Below are positions 1 through 6,502 of a stretch of 20,254 bases of DNA, one piece after another. The notes under the pieces were generated by a model. The model was not told the origin of the DNA and did no database searches. It saw only the letters and a program-made list of their open reading frames with translations. The position numbers and the translations under genes were made by a program. The stretch spans positions 1 through 20,254 of IMG/VR virus record IMGVR_UViG_3300044940_000499. One strand, written 5' to 3'. The stretch's first letter is position 1. Each line of letters begins with the position of its first letter. The DNA is from a virus.

Positions 1-1
1 G

Positions 2-1594
2 CTGCGCGACCGCGACAGCAACGGTGACGGCACCCTCGACGAGCGCTTGTACGTCGCCCAGGACGCCAACTATAATGTCACCGCGCTCTTTGACAATTCG
101 GGCAACGTGGTCGAGCGCTACCTCTACGACCCGTTTGGCCAGGTGACGGTCCTCGACGCCGGCTGGAACGTGCTGGCCGGCAGCGCCTTCGCCTGGGTCT
201 ACCTGCACCAGGGCGGCCGGTTCGACGCCACGAGCGGCCTGTACCACTTCCGCCACCGCGACTACTCCCCCACCCTCGGCCGCTGGACCAGCCTCGACCC
301 GATCCGCTACGACGCCGGGGACGTCAACCTCTATCGGGTATTAGGCAACGGTCTGCCGAACCGGCTCGATCCGTTGGGGCTGTTCGACCTCTGGGACTGG
401 CTCGCCAACGATGTGATCGGAACGGACAACGTGCGCAGCTGGGATTCCGTTCTGGGTCACCACCGCACCGGCTGGTTCGCTCAACTCAGCAACGGCGCGG
501 CAGGCATGGGCGATACGGTCAGCATGGGGCTGACCGGTCGGGTGCGGCAGGGCCTCGGCTATGACGATGTCGTTGACTACCACTCGGGAGCCTACGCTGT
601 CGGTGAGGTTGCCGGCACGGGGGTCAACCTCGGGCTAGCCTTCGTCAACCCCTGTGCCGTCGGCGGCAGCATCGGGACTGGCGTGCGGGTGATCAACGGC
701 ATCCAGGCGTTTGGCGGTTCACTGAATGCTGGCGACAATCTGGCGGCAGGGAATTATGGGGCGGCGGCTCTGGACCTGATCGGGGTCGCGGGCAACAGCT
801 TCCAGATGCTGCGGCCGTGCTTCCCGGGGGAGGTGCAAGTCCTGACGCGGCGGGGTTGGGTCCGCTGGGATGCATTGACGACGAGTGACGAAGTGTTGTC
901 GCTGCCGGAGGATCAGCCGGAGGGAGAGTTGGCGTATCGGCCGGTGGAGGAGGTGTTCCGGCGATGGGGTGTGATCTGGGAGGTGACGGTTGCGGGGCGG
1001 GTGCTGCGGACGACGGCGGAGCATCCGTTCTGGGTGCGGGGCAAAGGCTGGACGGCGGCCAAGGAATTGCGAGCCGGCGATGCCTTGCGGTCGCACGACG
1101 GCCAGTGGCTGGCGGTCGAGGGCGTTCGGGACACGGGCCCCGAGGAGGCGGTGTACAACTGCCGCGTGGCGGAGTATCACACCTACTTCGTCGGGGACGA
1201 AGGGTGGGGCTGGAGTGTCTGGGCGCATAATAGTTATAATCCACCAAGTACAGCGGTCCGGGCTGGTGAAGCGGGCTCATATTCGTCCTTGCATGCAAGG
1301 CGAGTTACCGGAGATGGCCTTACACCCCACCACATGCCCCAAGCTGCGCTAGGGTTCACCAACTACGGAGAAGGTGGAGCATTGATGCTTCCCCACGCTG
1401 AACACGTTTTGACACGAACCTATGGTGTGCGTGGCGCTCGCCTTGCTGTACAAGAAGCTGGTGTTCCTTTCCGTACAGTACTGGCTCGGGACATCCAAGA
1501 TGTACGTCGAATTGCAGGTAGTCGCTATAACCAAGGGTTACTCGACCTTATCCAATACTACCGCACGAACTTTCCACATTTGATGACGAAATAG
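2..1594 (+). CDS. RHS-repeat protein C-terminus with HINT domain and nuclease-like toxin tip (5' partial)
   Basis: The frame is open to the window edge, so the N-terminus lies upstream and 530 codons are visible. Numbering from the first full codon, residues ~40-125 are an RHS-associated core (YDPFGQV, GRFDATSGLYHFRHRDYSP, LGRWTSLDPI, NRLDPLGL). Residues 273-410 look like a pretoxin HINT domain: Cys273 opens it (CFPGEVQVL), a TTAEHPFWV block holds the TxxH histidine, and it ends in WAHN followed by Ser. The last ~120 residues are the toxin tip, with GDGLTPHHMPQ near its start. In known polymorphic toxins the RHS shell encloses the tip and HINT releases it. The HH motif suggests an HNH/endonuclease VII-fold nuclease, but I cannot name the family. 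GC content falls visibly from about nt 1230, as expected of an exchanged tip. A probable immunity gene follows within 25 bp. Confidence 0.9.
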   Translation: MRDRDSNGDGTLDERLYVAQDANYNVTALFDNSGNVVERYLYDPFGQVTVLDAGWNVLAGSAFAWVYLHQGGRFDATSGLYHFRHRDYSPTLGRWTSLDPIRYDAGDVNLYRVLGNGLPNRLDPLGLFDLWDWLANDVIGTDNVRSWDSVLGHHRTGWFAQLSNGAAGMGDTVSMGLTGRVRQGLGYDDVVDYHSGAYAVGEVAGTGVNLGLAFVNPCAVGGSIGTGVRVINGIQAFGGSLNAGDNLAAGNYGAAALDLIGVAGNSFQMLRPCFPGEVQVLTRRGWVRWDALTTSDEVLSLPEDQPEGELAYRPVEEVFRRWGVIWEVTVAGRVLRTTAEHPFWVRGKGWTAAKELRAGDALRSHDGQWLAVEGVRDTGPEEAVYNCRVAEYHTYFVGDEGWGWSVWAHNSYNPPSTAVRAGEAGSYSSLHARRVTGDGLTPHHMPQAALGFTNYGEGGALMLPHAEHVLTRTYGVRGARLAVQEAGVPFRTVLARDIQDVRRIAGSRYNQGLLDLIQYYRTNFPHLMTK

Positions 1595-1618
1595 AGATTG
1601 GTGAAAGAGAGTACTCAT

Positions 1619-1915
1619 ATGCGGCCAGAAATCCACCAGTTAGTTGGCAAGGGGCGCTTGCCAAGTTCCACTAGTAGTATCCCTATCATTGAAGAATGGC
1701 AGACAGCCTTGGAGAAAATCAAGCCGCCTCTGTCGGACGAAGAGGCTGTTGCGCTGAGTAAATTGTTTCCAAATAGCGAAGATGAGTGCTTTGGACTTGC
1801 TTGGACTTTAGTTCATCTTGTTGAAACTGCACCAAGTTGGCCGATACAAGCCTGCCTTCAAGACAAAAGTAATCCATGGATAGTCCGTTTGCGACAAGCT
1901 GCAGGATTGGACTGA
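1619..1915 (+). CDS. Putative immunity protein for the RHS toxin tip
   Basis: A 98-residue soluble, mainly helical, mildly acidic protein with no signal peptide or membrane segment. I recognise no family. It begins 24 bp after the toxin stop, the position normally held by the cognate immunity gene in polymorphic-toxin loci, and that is the basis of the call. I chose ATG 1619 because a purine-rich GAAAGAGAG stretch ends about 8 nt upstream; a TTG at 1598 in frame would add seven residues. GC content matches the toxin tip rather than the RHS body, consistent with the two moving as a pair. It would bind and neutralise the tip in the producing cell. Direct evidence for immunity function is lacking. 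Confidence 0.65.
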   Translation: MRPEIHQLVGKGRLPSSTSSIPIIEEWQTALEKIKPPLSDEEAVALSKLFPNSEDECFGLAWTLVHLVETAPSWPIQACLQDKSNPWIVRLRQAAGLD

Positions 1916-1922
1916 GAGTTTC

Positions 1923-1955
1923 GTAATCCCAATTAACAACTCAAACTGGGATTAC
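1923..1955. repeat. Inverted repeat after the immunity gene
   Basis: GTAATCCCA (1923-1931) and TGGGATTAC (1947-1955) are a perfect 9-bp inverted repeat around a 15-nt AT-rich spacer. It starts 8 bp after the immunity stop and lies 73 bp before the next ORF. It could end transcription of the toxin-immunity unit, but there is no T-tract, so a processing or operator site is equally possible. Confidence 0.4.
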
Positions 1956-2028
1956 AGACCAACCGACGTTCCATTTGTTCTACTAAATCCAGTACAGTCG
2001 GCACACCGTTGGCCCAAGAGGATGAGCA

Positions 2029-2235
2029 ATGTTTACTCCCCTGAATATTAGAACGGAAAGCCCCCTAGCTATCAAAGAAACGACAAACGGTTTGTTCAGT
2101 GTCTTGCTGCCGGTCTGTGACGTGTCCGTACTGTCGAAAGTACTCGACCCGAACGTACCTTGGGTTACGCTAGTCGATTTCTGGTCAGATGAAGCAGTCC
2201 ACTGGATCGAGCGACACCTGCCGCCGCTCTTTTAA
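2029..2235 (+). CDS. Small protein of unknown function (possible N-terminal half of a split gene)
   Basis: A 68-residue ORF starting at ATG 2029 with a GAGGA ribosome-binding site 5-6 nt upstream. It has no recognised domain; the C-terminal part is rich in aromatics and acids (VDFWSDEAVHWIERHL), a texture common in immunity-type proteins. It ends at TAA 2233-2235, and the same reading frame stays open beyond that stop through the next ORF to 2538. So this may be the first part of a single gene of roughly 165 codons broken by a nonsense mutation. Its place downstream of a toxin-immunity pair and its lower GC suggest an orphan immunity gene, which is inference only. Confidence 0.45.
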   Translation: MFTPLNIRTESPLAIKETTNGLFSVLLPVCDVSVLSKVLDPNVPWVTLVDFWSDEAVHWIERHLPPLF

Positions 2236-2247
2236 CCGAGCTGTCGA

Positions 2248-2538
2248 GTGGAGTCCGTTAAGGTCAAGCGCCTAGAGATGGACGTGAGCCTGCCAACGTC
2301 TGAGTTTCTTCGGCTTTTGCATTTCTATTCCGGGCGGGGTCTAGACCTGGTGCAAGCGGCTAGGCCATTACCTCCCCAGTTGTCGGTGGCCGACCTCAAG
2401 CCGGAGTCGAAGGCTCGTATCTTTCGTGAGGTTGGTATTGTATTCCAGTTCTACCTCCCTCACCCCCACGAACACGCGCTCGTGACTTCGCAGTCGAGAG
2501 AGGTGCTGGAGAAGATTGTCTCTGGGTTCGTGAAGTAA
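2248..2538 (+). CDS. Small protein of unknown function (possible continuation of the preceding ORF)
   Basis: 96 residues if started at GTG 2248, or 86 from ATG 2278; neither has a convincing ribosome-binding site. That weak start supports the idea that this is the downstream half of the preceding frame rather than a separate gene. The sequence is soluble with alternating helix and strand character and a C-terminal stretch (SQSREVLEKIVSGFVK) typical of a final helix. No domain is recognised. It lies in the lower-GC block behind the RHS toxin, together with other small ORFs of similar size. Confidence 0.45.
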   Translation: MESVKVKRLEMDVSLPTSEFLRLLHFYSGRGLDLVQAARPLPPQLSVADLKPESKARIFREVGIVFQFYLPHPHEHALVTSQSREVLEKIVSGFVK

Positions 2539-2617
2539 AACTACTGAATGCAACAATCGCAAATACGCGCCAGTAATCCACCGTAGTTCAATCCGGTCCA
2601 GGACTTGATCTGTCTGC

Positions 2618-3019
2618 ATGGACGGATGCGGCACTTTAGCCATTGAACTGATGGGGGATCATTCCGAGGAGAACCTTCATCGACGACTTGCAGTCGCTAC
2701 TCATCGAGGATGGGGCGAACTTTATGATCGGCTCTTAGAAATTCATCTCCCACCCGAGCATCCCTTGCTGGGGACGCGGACACCTTTGTCTCAATTCCCG
2801 TACATCGACACGGACTGCTTCGTCCGCATTTGGTTGACCGAAAACCGAGATGGCGTCCCGATAGGGAAAGAAGCGTTTGGAGATCTTTTGTTTTATCAAG
2901 CTGAAGACGGCAGATTGGCAATTGTTGTGGGCATTCAGGAATGGCTATCCCCGAGGGAACGCGAACTTCTCCTCAGCAACCTCCGTCGGGTGTACCCTTC
3001 GGACACCAGCCTTGGGTGA
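2618..3019 (+). CDS. Uncharacterised 133-residue protein, candidate orphan immunity protein
   Basis: Starts at ATG 2618, with a second in-frame ATG at 2651 (MGDHSEEN) that could be the real start; neither has a clear Shine-Dalgarno sequence. The protein is soluble and acidic with an alpha/beta pattern (RLAIVVGIQEWLSPRERELL near the C-terminus) and no recognised domain. It ends just before the truncated DUF1415 remnant, which lies on the opposite strand. Size, composition and position after a toxin-immunity pair fit the string of spare immunity genes often left at RHS 3' ends. This is a contextual inference. Confidence 0.5.
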   Translation: MDGCGTLAIELMGDHSEENLHRRLAVATHRGWGELYDRLLEIHLPPEHPLLGTRTPLSQFPYIDTDCFVRIWLTENRDGVPIGKEAFGDLLFYQAEDGRLAIVVGIQEWLSPRERELLLSNLRRVYPSDTSLG

Positions 3020-3031
3020 CGGACCCACACG

Positions 3032-3385
3032 TCAGGGGGTGCTGGGCGGTGGGCCGGATCCTCGCCCGGGGTTGATCGGCGCCCCACCCCCGGCCGCCCA
3101 GAGCATCTCCAGCACCTTCGCCTTGCCTAGCCGCCTCAGCGTCTCGACGTTGTGCTGCGGGATCCCCAGCAGCGCGTCCGGGTCCCCCGCGACGGCCGTG
3201 ACGCTGTCCTCGCGGAGCAGGTGCAGCATCGGGTAGGGGGAGTGGTTCGTGTAGTTCTCCACCGGGTCCGGTTCCGTGACCGTGAACCGGTAGCCCGGGT
3301 GGAAGCAGGCGATCTGGATCGTGCCGACCAGGCCGAGGCGGGCGAACAGCCCGTCGGCGACGCCGGCGAGGGTGTGCGGTGCCTG
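3032..3385 (-). pseudogene. Truncated DUF1415-family gene, C-terminal remnant
   Basis: Read on the minus strand, the frame from about 3385 gives VADGLFARLGLVGTIQIACF, then HPGYRFTVTEPDPVENYTN, then SPYPMLHLLRED and VETLRRLGKAKVLEML. I recognise this as the conserved C-terminal half of DUF1415 proteins (the FHP-Y-F, ENYTN and SPYP-LHLLRE blocks) from memory of the family. The N-terminal half, with its Cys-Pro motif, is absent. Upstream of ~3385 the frame no longer resembles the family and meets a stop at 3449-3451. No good start exists; GTG 3262 falls inside the conserved block. The break lies about 165 bp from the recombinase element. DUF1415 function is not established. Confidence 0.7.
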
Positions 3386-3550
3386 AACGACCCGATACGG
3401 GACAAGCCGTCGATAGCCCTGCGAGCGCGATCCGAACCCGAGGCGACCTTACTCGCCTTCATGTCTGCCCTGTTGTAAGTCCTTATTCCTATAAGCCCTC
3501 AATAGCTGGTAACTCGAAGAGGGGCTGTTAACCCGAGTTCGAACCTACGC
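3386..3550. other. Intergenic segment between the DUF1415 remnant and the recombinase element
   Basis: No gene is supported here. It contains AACTCG (3511-3516) mirrored by CGAGTT (3534-3539), a weak inverted repeat, and otherwise sequence I cannot assign. It probably represents debris joined when the DUF1415 gene was truncated. Confidence 0.4.
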
Positions 3551-3574
3551 GAGAGTTGTTACGACGACGGTTCC
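3551..3574 (+). repeat. Left direct repeat of recombinase element (candidate att site)
   Basis: Begins GAGAGTTGTTACGA and ends GGTTCC. The right copy differs only at positions 15 (C to A) and 18 (C to G). The same orientation at both ends is what site-specific integration, or duplication of a target, would leave. Confidence 0.6.
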
Positions 3575-3587
3575 CCATAAAGCACCT

Positions 3588-3599
3588 CCTGTCACACCT
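3588..3599 (+). repeat. Left 12-bp terminal inverted repeat
   Basis: CCTGTCACACCT, the exact reverse complement of AGGTGTGACAGG at 6012-6023. It lies 37 bp beyond the recombinase stop codon. Confidence 0.6.
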
Positions 3600-3636
3600 G
3601 CGCGAAAAGGCCCGCCCTCGGCAGCGGGATTATCGA

Positions 3637-5733
3637 TCAAGCACGGTTACTGCCTTGAGCGCCCGCCTCGGTTGCGGCTGCTCTCAGGCTTTCCAGCGTG
3701 GCGGCGTCGGCGTGGACGATCCAGCGCCCCTGGGGACCGTCCACCTGGCGTGCGGTTAGCTTCCCTTGGCGTATCCAGGCGTAGACGACCTGCGGGCGGA
3801 CCCCAACCGCGCGTGCCAAATCGGGGACGAACCATTCGTCTTCCTTGAGCGTCAACTGATCGTTGCTCGCACCCCGGCGAACCTCGGTCAATCCACACCG
3901 GCTCAGGGCGGCGCGAATCGTGGCTGCGGTGAATCCCTTGTGGTGCGGCGACGTTCGTCCCTCGCGGTTCAGTTGCTGGGCGATCTGCTTGGCGGTGAGT
4001 CCTTTATTCTTCAGAGTCACGATGCGTTGCCGCAGCTGCGGCCAATCACTGAGTTGGGTCAGACTGGCCACGGGCCGGCGAAAGCGCGTGTAGGTCTGGT
4101 GCCCGCCGGCCCAGTGCAGCCAGGCTTCCACCCACTCCGTTTTGCCTTCGACCTGAAGGACCACCTTGTCCAGAATCTGCCGCAGGATCGCCTTGCGGTC
4201 GGCGTCTGTTGTCGTGGGTGCGTGCCAGAGGGCCGGCAGATCAGCGGCCAGGCGGCGGATGGCCTCTTGCTCCTCCGCCGTCAACAGCTTGGGTTGTCCC
4301 TGGACGAAGCGTTCGTATTCCTCGTGCAGTTCCCGAGCCGCTCGCAGCTTTTGCTCCCACGCCGCCTCCAGCGTCCGGCAGACCAGGCGATTCTCCGGCT
4401 CGACCGCATCGTACTGCCGCCGGGCGCGATCGGCCTCGTAGTCGGCCCGTTGCAGGCGATAGTGCCATTGGGCCTCGATCTCGTCCCGCTCCTTCTTCCA
4501 GTCGGCCGCGACCTGCAAACTGACCTCCAGCGCAGAAGGCTCCAGGGCCCGGAGCGCCAGGCGGACCACTTCGTCATCCACGGGCCGGGCCGCCAGGCTC
4601 TGGCATTCCGCCTCGCCGAAGTTAGCACGCGCCGAGGAGCAGGCGTAGCGCGGCAGGGCGCTTTTGCCGCTTTGATGGGTCATCATCCGAGCACCGCACC
4701 GGCCACAGACCACCAGCCCGGTCAAGAGCGCACGCCCGGGCCGAATCGGTCCGCGGCGCTGCACATAGGCCTGATTTTCCTGTATCTGGGCGACGTTTCG
4801 CTCGTATTGCTCCCAGGTGATGTACGCGGGATAGCGGTCGCGTAGCAGCACTTGCCACTGGTCCGGAGGCAGCCAGCCGCGGCGTCGTTTCTTCGGGCCA
4901 CGCTGTTTGTCCAGGCAACTGCGCCCGTAAGAATAAGCGCCGGCGTACATGGGGTGCCGCAGCATGATGCGCAACGCCGTTTTGTTCGGCCGCCGCCACT
5001 GGAGGCTGCCCTTGTCAGGACCCGAGTGCATGCGGACCGGCAATTGCATGCGGTTGGCGATCAGGTAGCGCAAGACCGCGCCGACCGAGCCTTGCCGCGC
5101 GAACTGCTCGAAGATGGTGCGCACGATGGCCTGCACTTGCTCATCGGGGTCCAGGGTCACTTCGCCCGATGGCCGGCGAATGTAGCCGACCGGCACGAGG
5201 TTGACCAACTCTCCGCGCCGCGCCTTCTGCATGACGCCCTGGTGCATCCGTTGCTGGAGGATGTGCAGCTCGGCTTCCGACATCGTGCCTTTCAAGCCGA
5301 GCAGGAGGCGGTCATTGTAGGACGAGGGATCGTACAGCCCGTCCAGGTCGCCGATGAGCGTGCCGAAGAGGGCACACAGTTCGAGGAGTTGATACCAGTC
5401 CTTGCAACTGCGTGCCAGCCGCGACATCTCCACGCCGAGGATCAACCCCACATGATCCAGGGCCACTTCGCTGAGCAGACGCTGAAAACCGGAGCGGCCT
5501 TCCGCGGACGCGCCGGAGATGCCGAGGTCGTCGTCGATGACCAGGATGCGCTCACGCGGCCAACCCAGGCGCTCGGCGGTGTTGGCGAGGCCGTATTGCA
5601 GTTGGGTCGATTCTTGATTGTGCTGCACCTGGTGCAGGCTCGATTGCCGGACGTAAACGACCGCCAGGCGCTCAAAATGCCGGCCCTGGATCTTGTGCGA
5701 AGACACGATCGGCGTCGCTGCCGTTTGGTTCAT
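3637..5733 (-). CDS. Large serine recombinase with C-terminal HTH and excisionase-like domain
   Basis: 698 residues. Residues ~24-170 are the resolvase catalytic domain: YVRQS puts the nucleophile at Ser31, and SRLAR (104-108) supplies active-site arginines. Residues ~180-320 match the Recombinase DNA-binding domain. A zinc ribbon follows (Cys343, 346, 365 and 377), then a charged coiled-coil (~410-480). Unusually, the tail adds an HTH-like segment (~565-615, LTAKQIAQQLNREG) and a MerR/excisionase-like module (~634-690, FVPDLARAVGVRPQVVYAWI). The start ATG has GGAGGA 6 nt upstream. It should cut and rejoin DNA at the element ends through a Ser-phosphodiester intermediate. It appears intact and is the only full gene of the element. 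Confidence 0.92.
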   Translation of the reverse strand: MNQTAATPIVSSHKIQGRHFERLAVVYVRQSSLHQVQHNQESTQLQYGLANTAERLGWPRERILVIDDDLGISGASAEGRSGFQRLLSEVALDHVGLILGVEMSRLARSCKDWYQLLELCALFGTLIGDLDGLYDPSSYNDRLLLGLKGTMSEAELHILQQRMHQGVMQKARRGELVNLVPVGYIRRPSGEVTLDPDEQVQAIVRTIFEQFARQGSVGAVLRYLIANRMQLPVRMHSGPDKGSLQWRRPNKTALRIMLRHPMYAGAYSYGRSCLDKQRGPKKRRRGWLPPDQWQVLLRDRYPAYITWEQYERNVAQIQENQAYVQRRGPIRPGRALLTGLVVCGRCGARMMTHQSGKSALPRYACSSARANFGEAECQSLAARPVDDEVVRLALRALEPSALEVSLQVAADWKKERDEIEAQWHYRLQRADYEADRARRQYDAVEPENRLVCRTLEAAWEQKLRAARELHEEYERFVQGQPKLLTAEEQEAIRRLAADLPALWHAPTTTDADRKAILRQILDKVVLQVEGKTEWVEAWLHWAGGHQTYTRFRRPVASLTQLSDWPQLRQRIVTLKNKGLTAKQIAQQLNREGRTSPHHKGFTAATIRAALSRCGLTEVRRGASNDQLTLKEDEWFVPDLARAVGVRPQVVYAWIRQGKLTARQVDGPQGRWIVHADAATLESLRAAATEAGAQGSNRA

Positions 5734-5910
5734 GGCCTGTCCTCCGCTGGCTGTGGCCCAGGCTGTTCTGCACCATTCCGCTGAGGAACGCGATCAGCGC
5801 TTTCCGCCGGTGCGGAGGCAGGCGCTCCCAGAGGCCGGCCGGCGTCTCCAGGCTCGTTGAGTGCGGGGGGGTGCTGAGGGAGATGGTTGCTGGAGGAGTT
5901 CGAGTGGCAC
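5672..5910 (-). pseudogene. Small companion ORF of the recombinase, frameshifted in a homopolymer
   Basis: A coherent small protein appears if one extra C is added to the C7 run (G7 on the plus strand at 5865-5871): it begins MPLELLQQPSPSAPP from GTG 5910 and continues into LETPAGLWERLPPHRRKALI. The latter half resembles the short proteins that often precede this recombinase type, as I recall them. A GGCGGAG sits about 7 nt before the GTG. As sequenced, the GTG frame stops early and the second part lacks a good start. The 3' end overlaps the recombinase start by 62 bp, suggesting translational coupling. It could be a decayed gene, a slippage-dependent gene or a sequencing error. Function unknown. 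Confidence 0.45.
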
Positions 5911-6011
5911 GGTTCGGCTCCGCCGGAGACTTGGCTTCGCTGTTCGATCCATCGAGACAGCCGCAGTAAAGCCAACGGCCCAATTACCCCAACTCGCCGC
6001 CTCTTGTCAAT

Positions 6012-6023
6012 AGGTGTGACAGG
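6012..6023 (-). repeat. Right 12-bp terminal inverted repeat
   Basis: AGGTGTGACAGG, a perfect reverse complement of the left copy at 3588-3599. It lies 11 bp inside the right direct repeat. Confidence 0.6.
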
Positions 6024-6034
6024 GCAGTTGGTCG

Positions 6035-6058
6035 GAGAGTTGTTACGAAGAGGGTTCC
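6035..6058 (+). repeat. Right direct repeat of recombinase element (candidate att site)
   Basis: Same orientation as the copy at 3551-3574, with 22 of 24 positions identical; both begin GAGAGTTGTTACGA and end GGTTCC. Confidence 0.6.
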
Positions 6059-6113
6059 TCTCGGGGAGCTTTCCACTTTTTCTACGAGCCGAACCGCCAG
6101 ACGGGTTGACGCC

Positions 6114-6143
6114 AGACGCCGAGAGCCGATGCTCTCGGCGTTT
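6114..6143. terminator. Probable intrinsic terminator
   Basis: ACGCCGAGAGC (6116-6126) and GCTCTCGGCGT (6131-6141) form a perfect 11-bp stem with a CGAT tetraloop. The stem extends weakly outward and runs into TTTCGCGTTT. It lies between the recombinase element and the downstream operon and could insulate one from the other. The T-run is short and interrupted. Confidence 0.55.
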
Positions 6144-6502
6144 CGCGTTTCCGGCCTTTTCTCCGGGGTTTCCGCGGTCCTGTTCCCGCCGCCCGCGCTC
6201 TTCGGTTCGGGCGAGATCAGCCGGGGTCCGAGTGCGACCCGGCGGGTTACGCTCGGGCCGCCGAAATCTCGCGGCCAAACTCTCAGACTCTCTGGTTGAC
6301 GACCCCCGCCGAGTTACCAACTCTGTCCCGCTCGCGGTTACGGAATGCTCTGTTCCGTATCCCGCTTCTTCCGTGGCCTGTTGCGTCAGTCCGAACCCGC
6401 GCCGGGTAGGTATCAGGTAGAGGCTTCGCTTTCCCGGTCCCCGCCAGACAGCAGGCCGTTCGCCGGCGAAGGTCGCTGCGGGTGCTTCCCTCGGAGGTCC
6501 CC
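6144..6502 (+). other. Non-coding leader upstream of the recombinase operon
   Basis: About 360 bp with no supported gene. It holds a perfect 7-bp hairpin, TACGGAA (6339-6345) and TTCCGTA (6353-6359) with a 7-nt loop. It also carries the first copy of a GGGTAG-type motif (6382-6424), which recurs before another gene cluster. It probably contains the promoter and leader of the operon starting at 6503; I see no clear sigma-70 promoter. Confidence 0.5.
6382..6424 (+). promoter_or_regulatory. Conserved GGGTAG-repeat upstream motif, copy 1
   Basis: Starts TGCGTCA, contains CCGGGTAGGT at 6402-6411 and ends GGTAGAGGC at 6416-6424. The first 30 nt match the copy at 12381 at 23 positions with identical spacing. 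The GGTAG core occurs twice about 11 nt apart, close to one helical turn, which would suit a dimeric regulator or a sigma-factor site. It lies 79 bp upstream of the operon's first start codon. Confidence 0.45.

Larger units (their letters stand above)
3551..6058. mobile_element. Serine-recombinase mobile element bounded by direct and inverted repeats
   Basis: About 2.5 kb. The outer boundary is a 24-bp direct repeat at 3551-3574 and 6035-6058 that matches at 22 of 24 positions. Just inside lies a perfect 12-bp inverted repeat (3588-3599 and 6012-6023), at 13 and 11 bp from the direct repeats. The only substantial gene inside is a large serine recombinase, plus a small companion ORF. The geometry suggests an autonomous element whose recombinase acts at both ends. 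Which of the two repeat pairs is the crossover site is not decided by sequence alone. Confidence 0.65.

Noticed and set aside
3500-3560. A tRNA fragment as integration target (GAGTTCGAAC resembles a T-arm)
   Set aside because: The flanking bases do not pair as a T-stem, and no acceptor or anticodon arm can be drawn.
4852-5784. A 310-codon plus-strand frame opposite the recombinase
   Set aside because: It is a mirror of the recombinase coding strand with no recognisable domain.
5730-6320. A 196-codon minus-strand frame crossing the right end of the mobile element
   Set aside because: It runs through the direct and inverted repeats and the terminator-like hairpin; low-complexity Arg/Pro/Ser peptide, no credible start.
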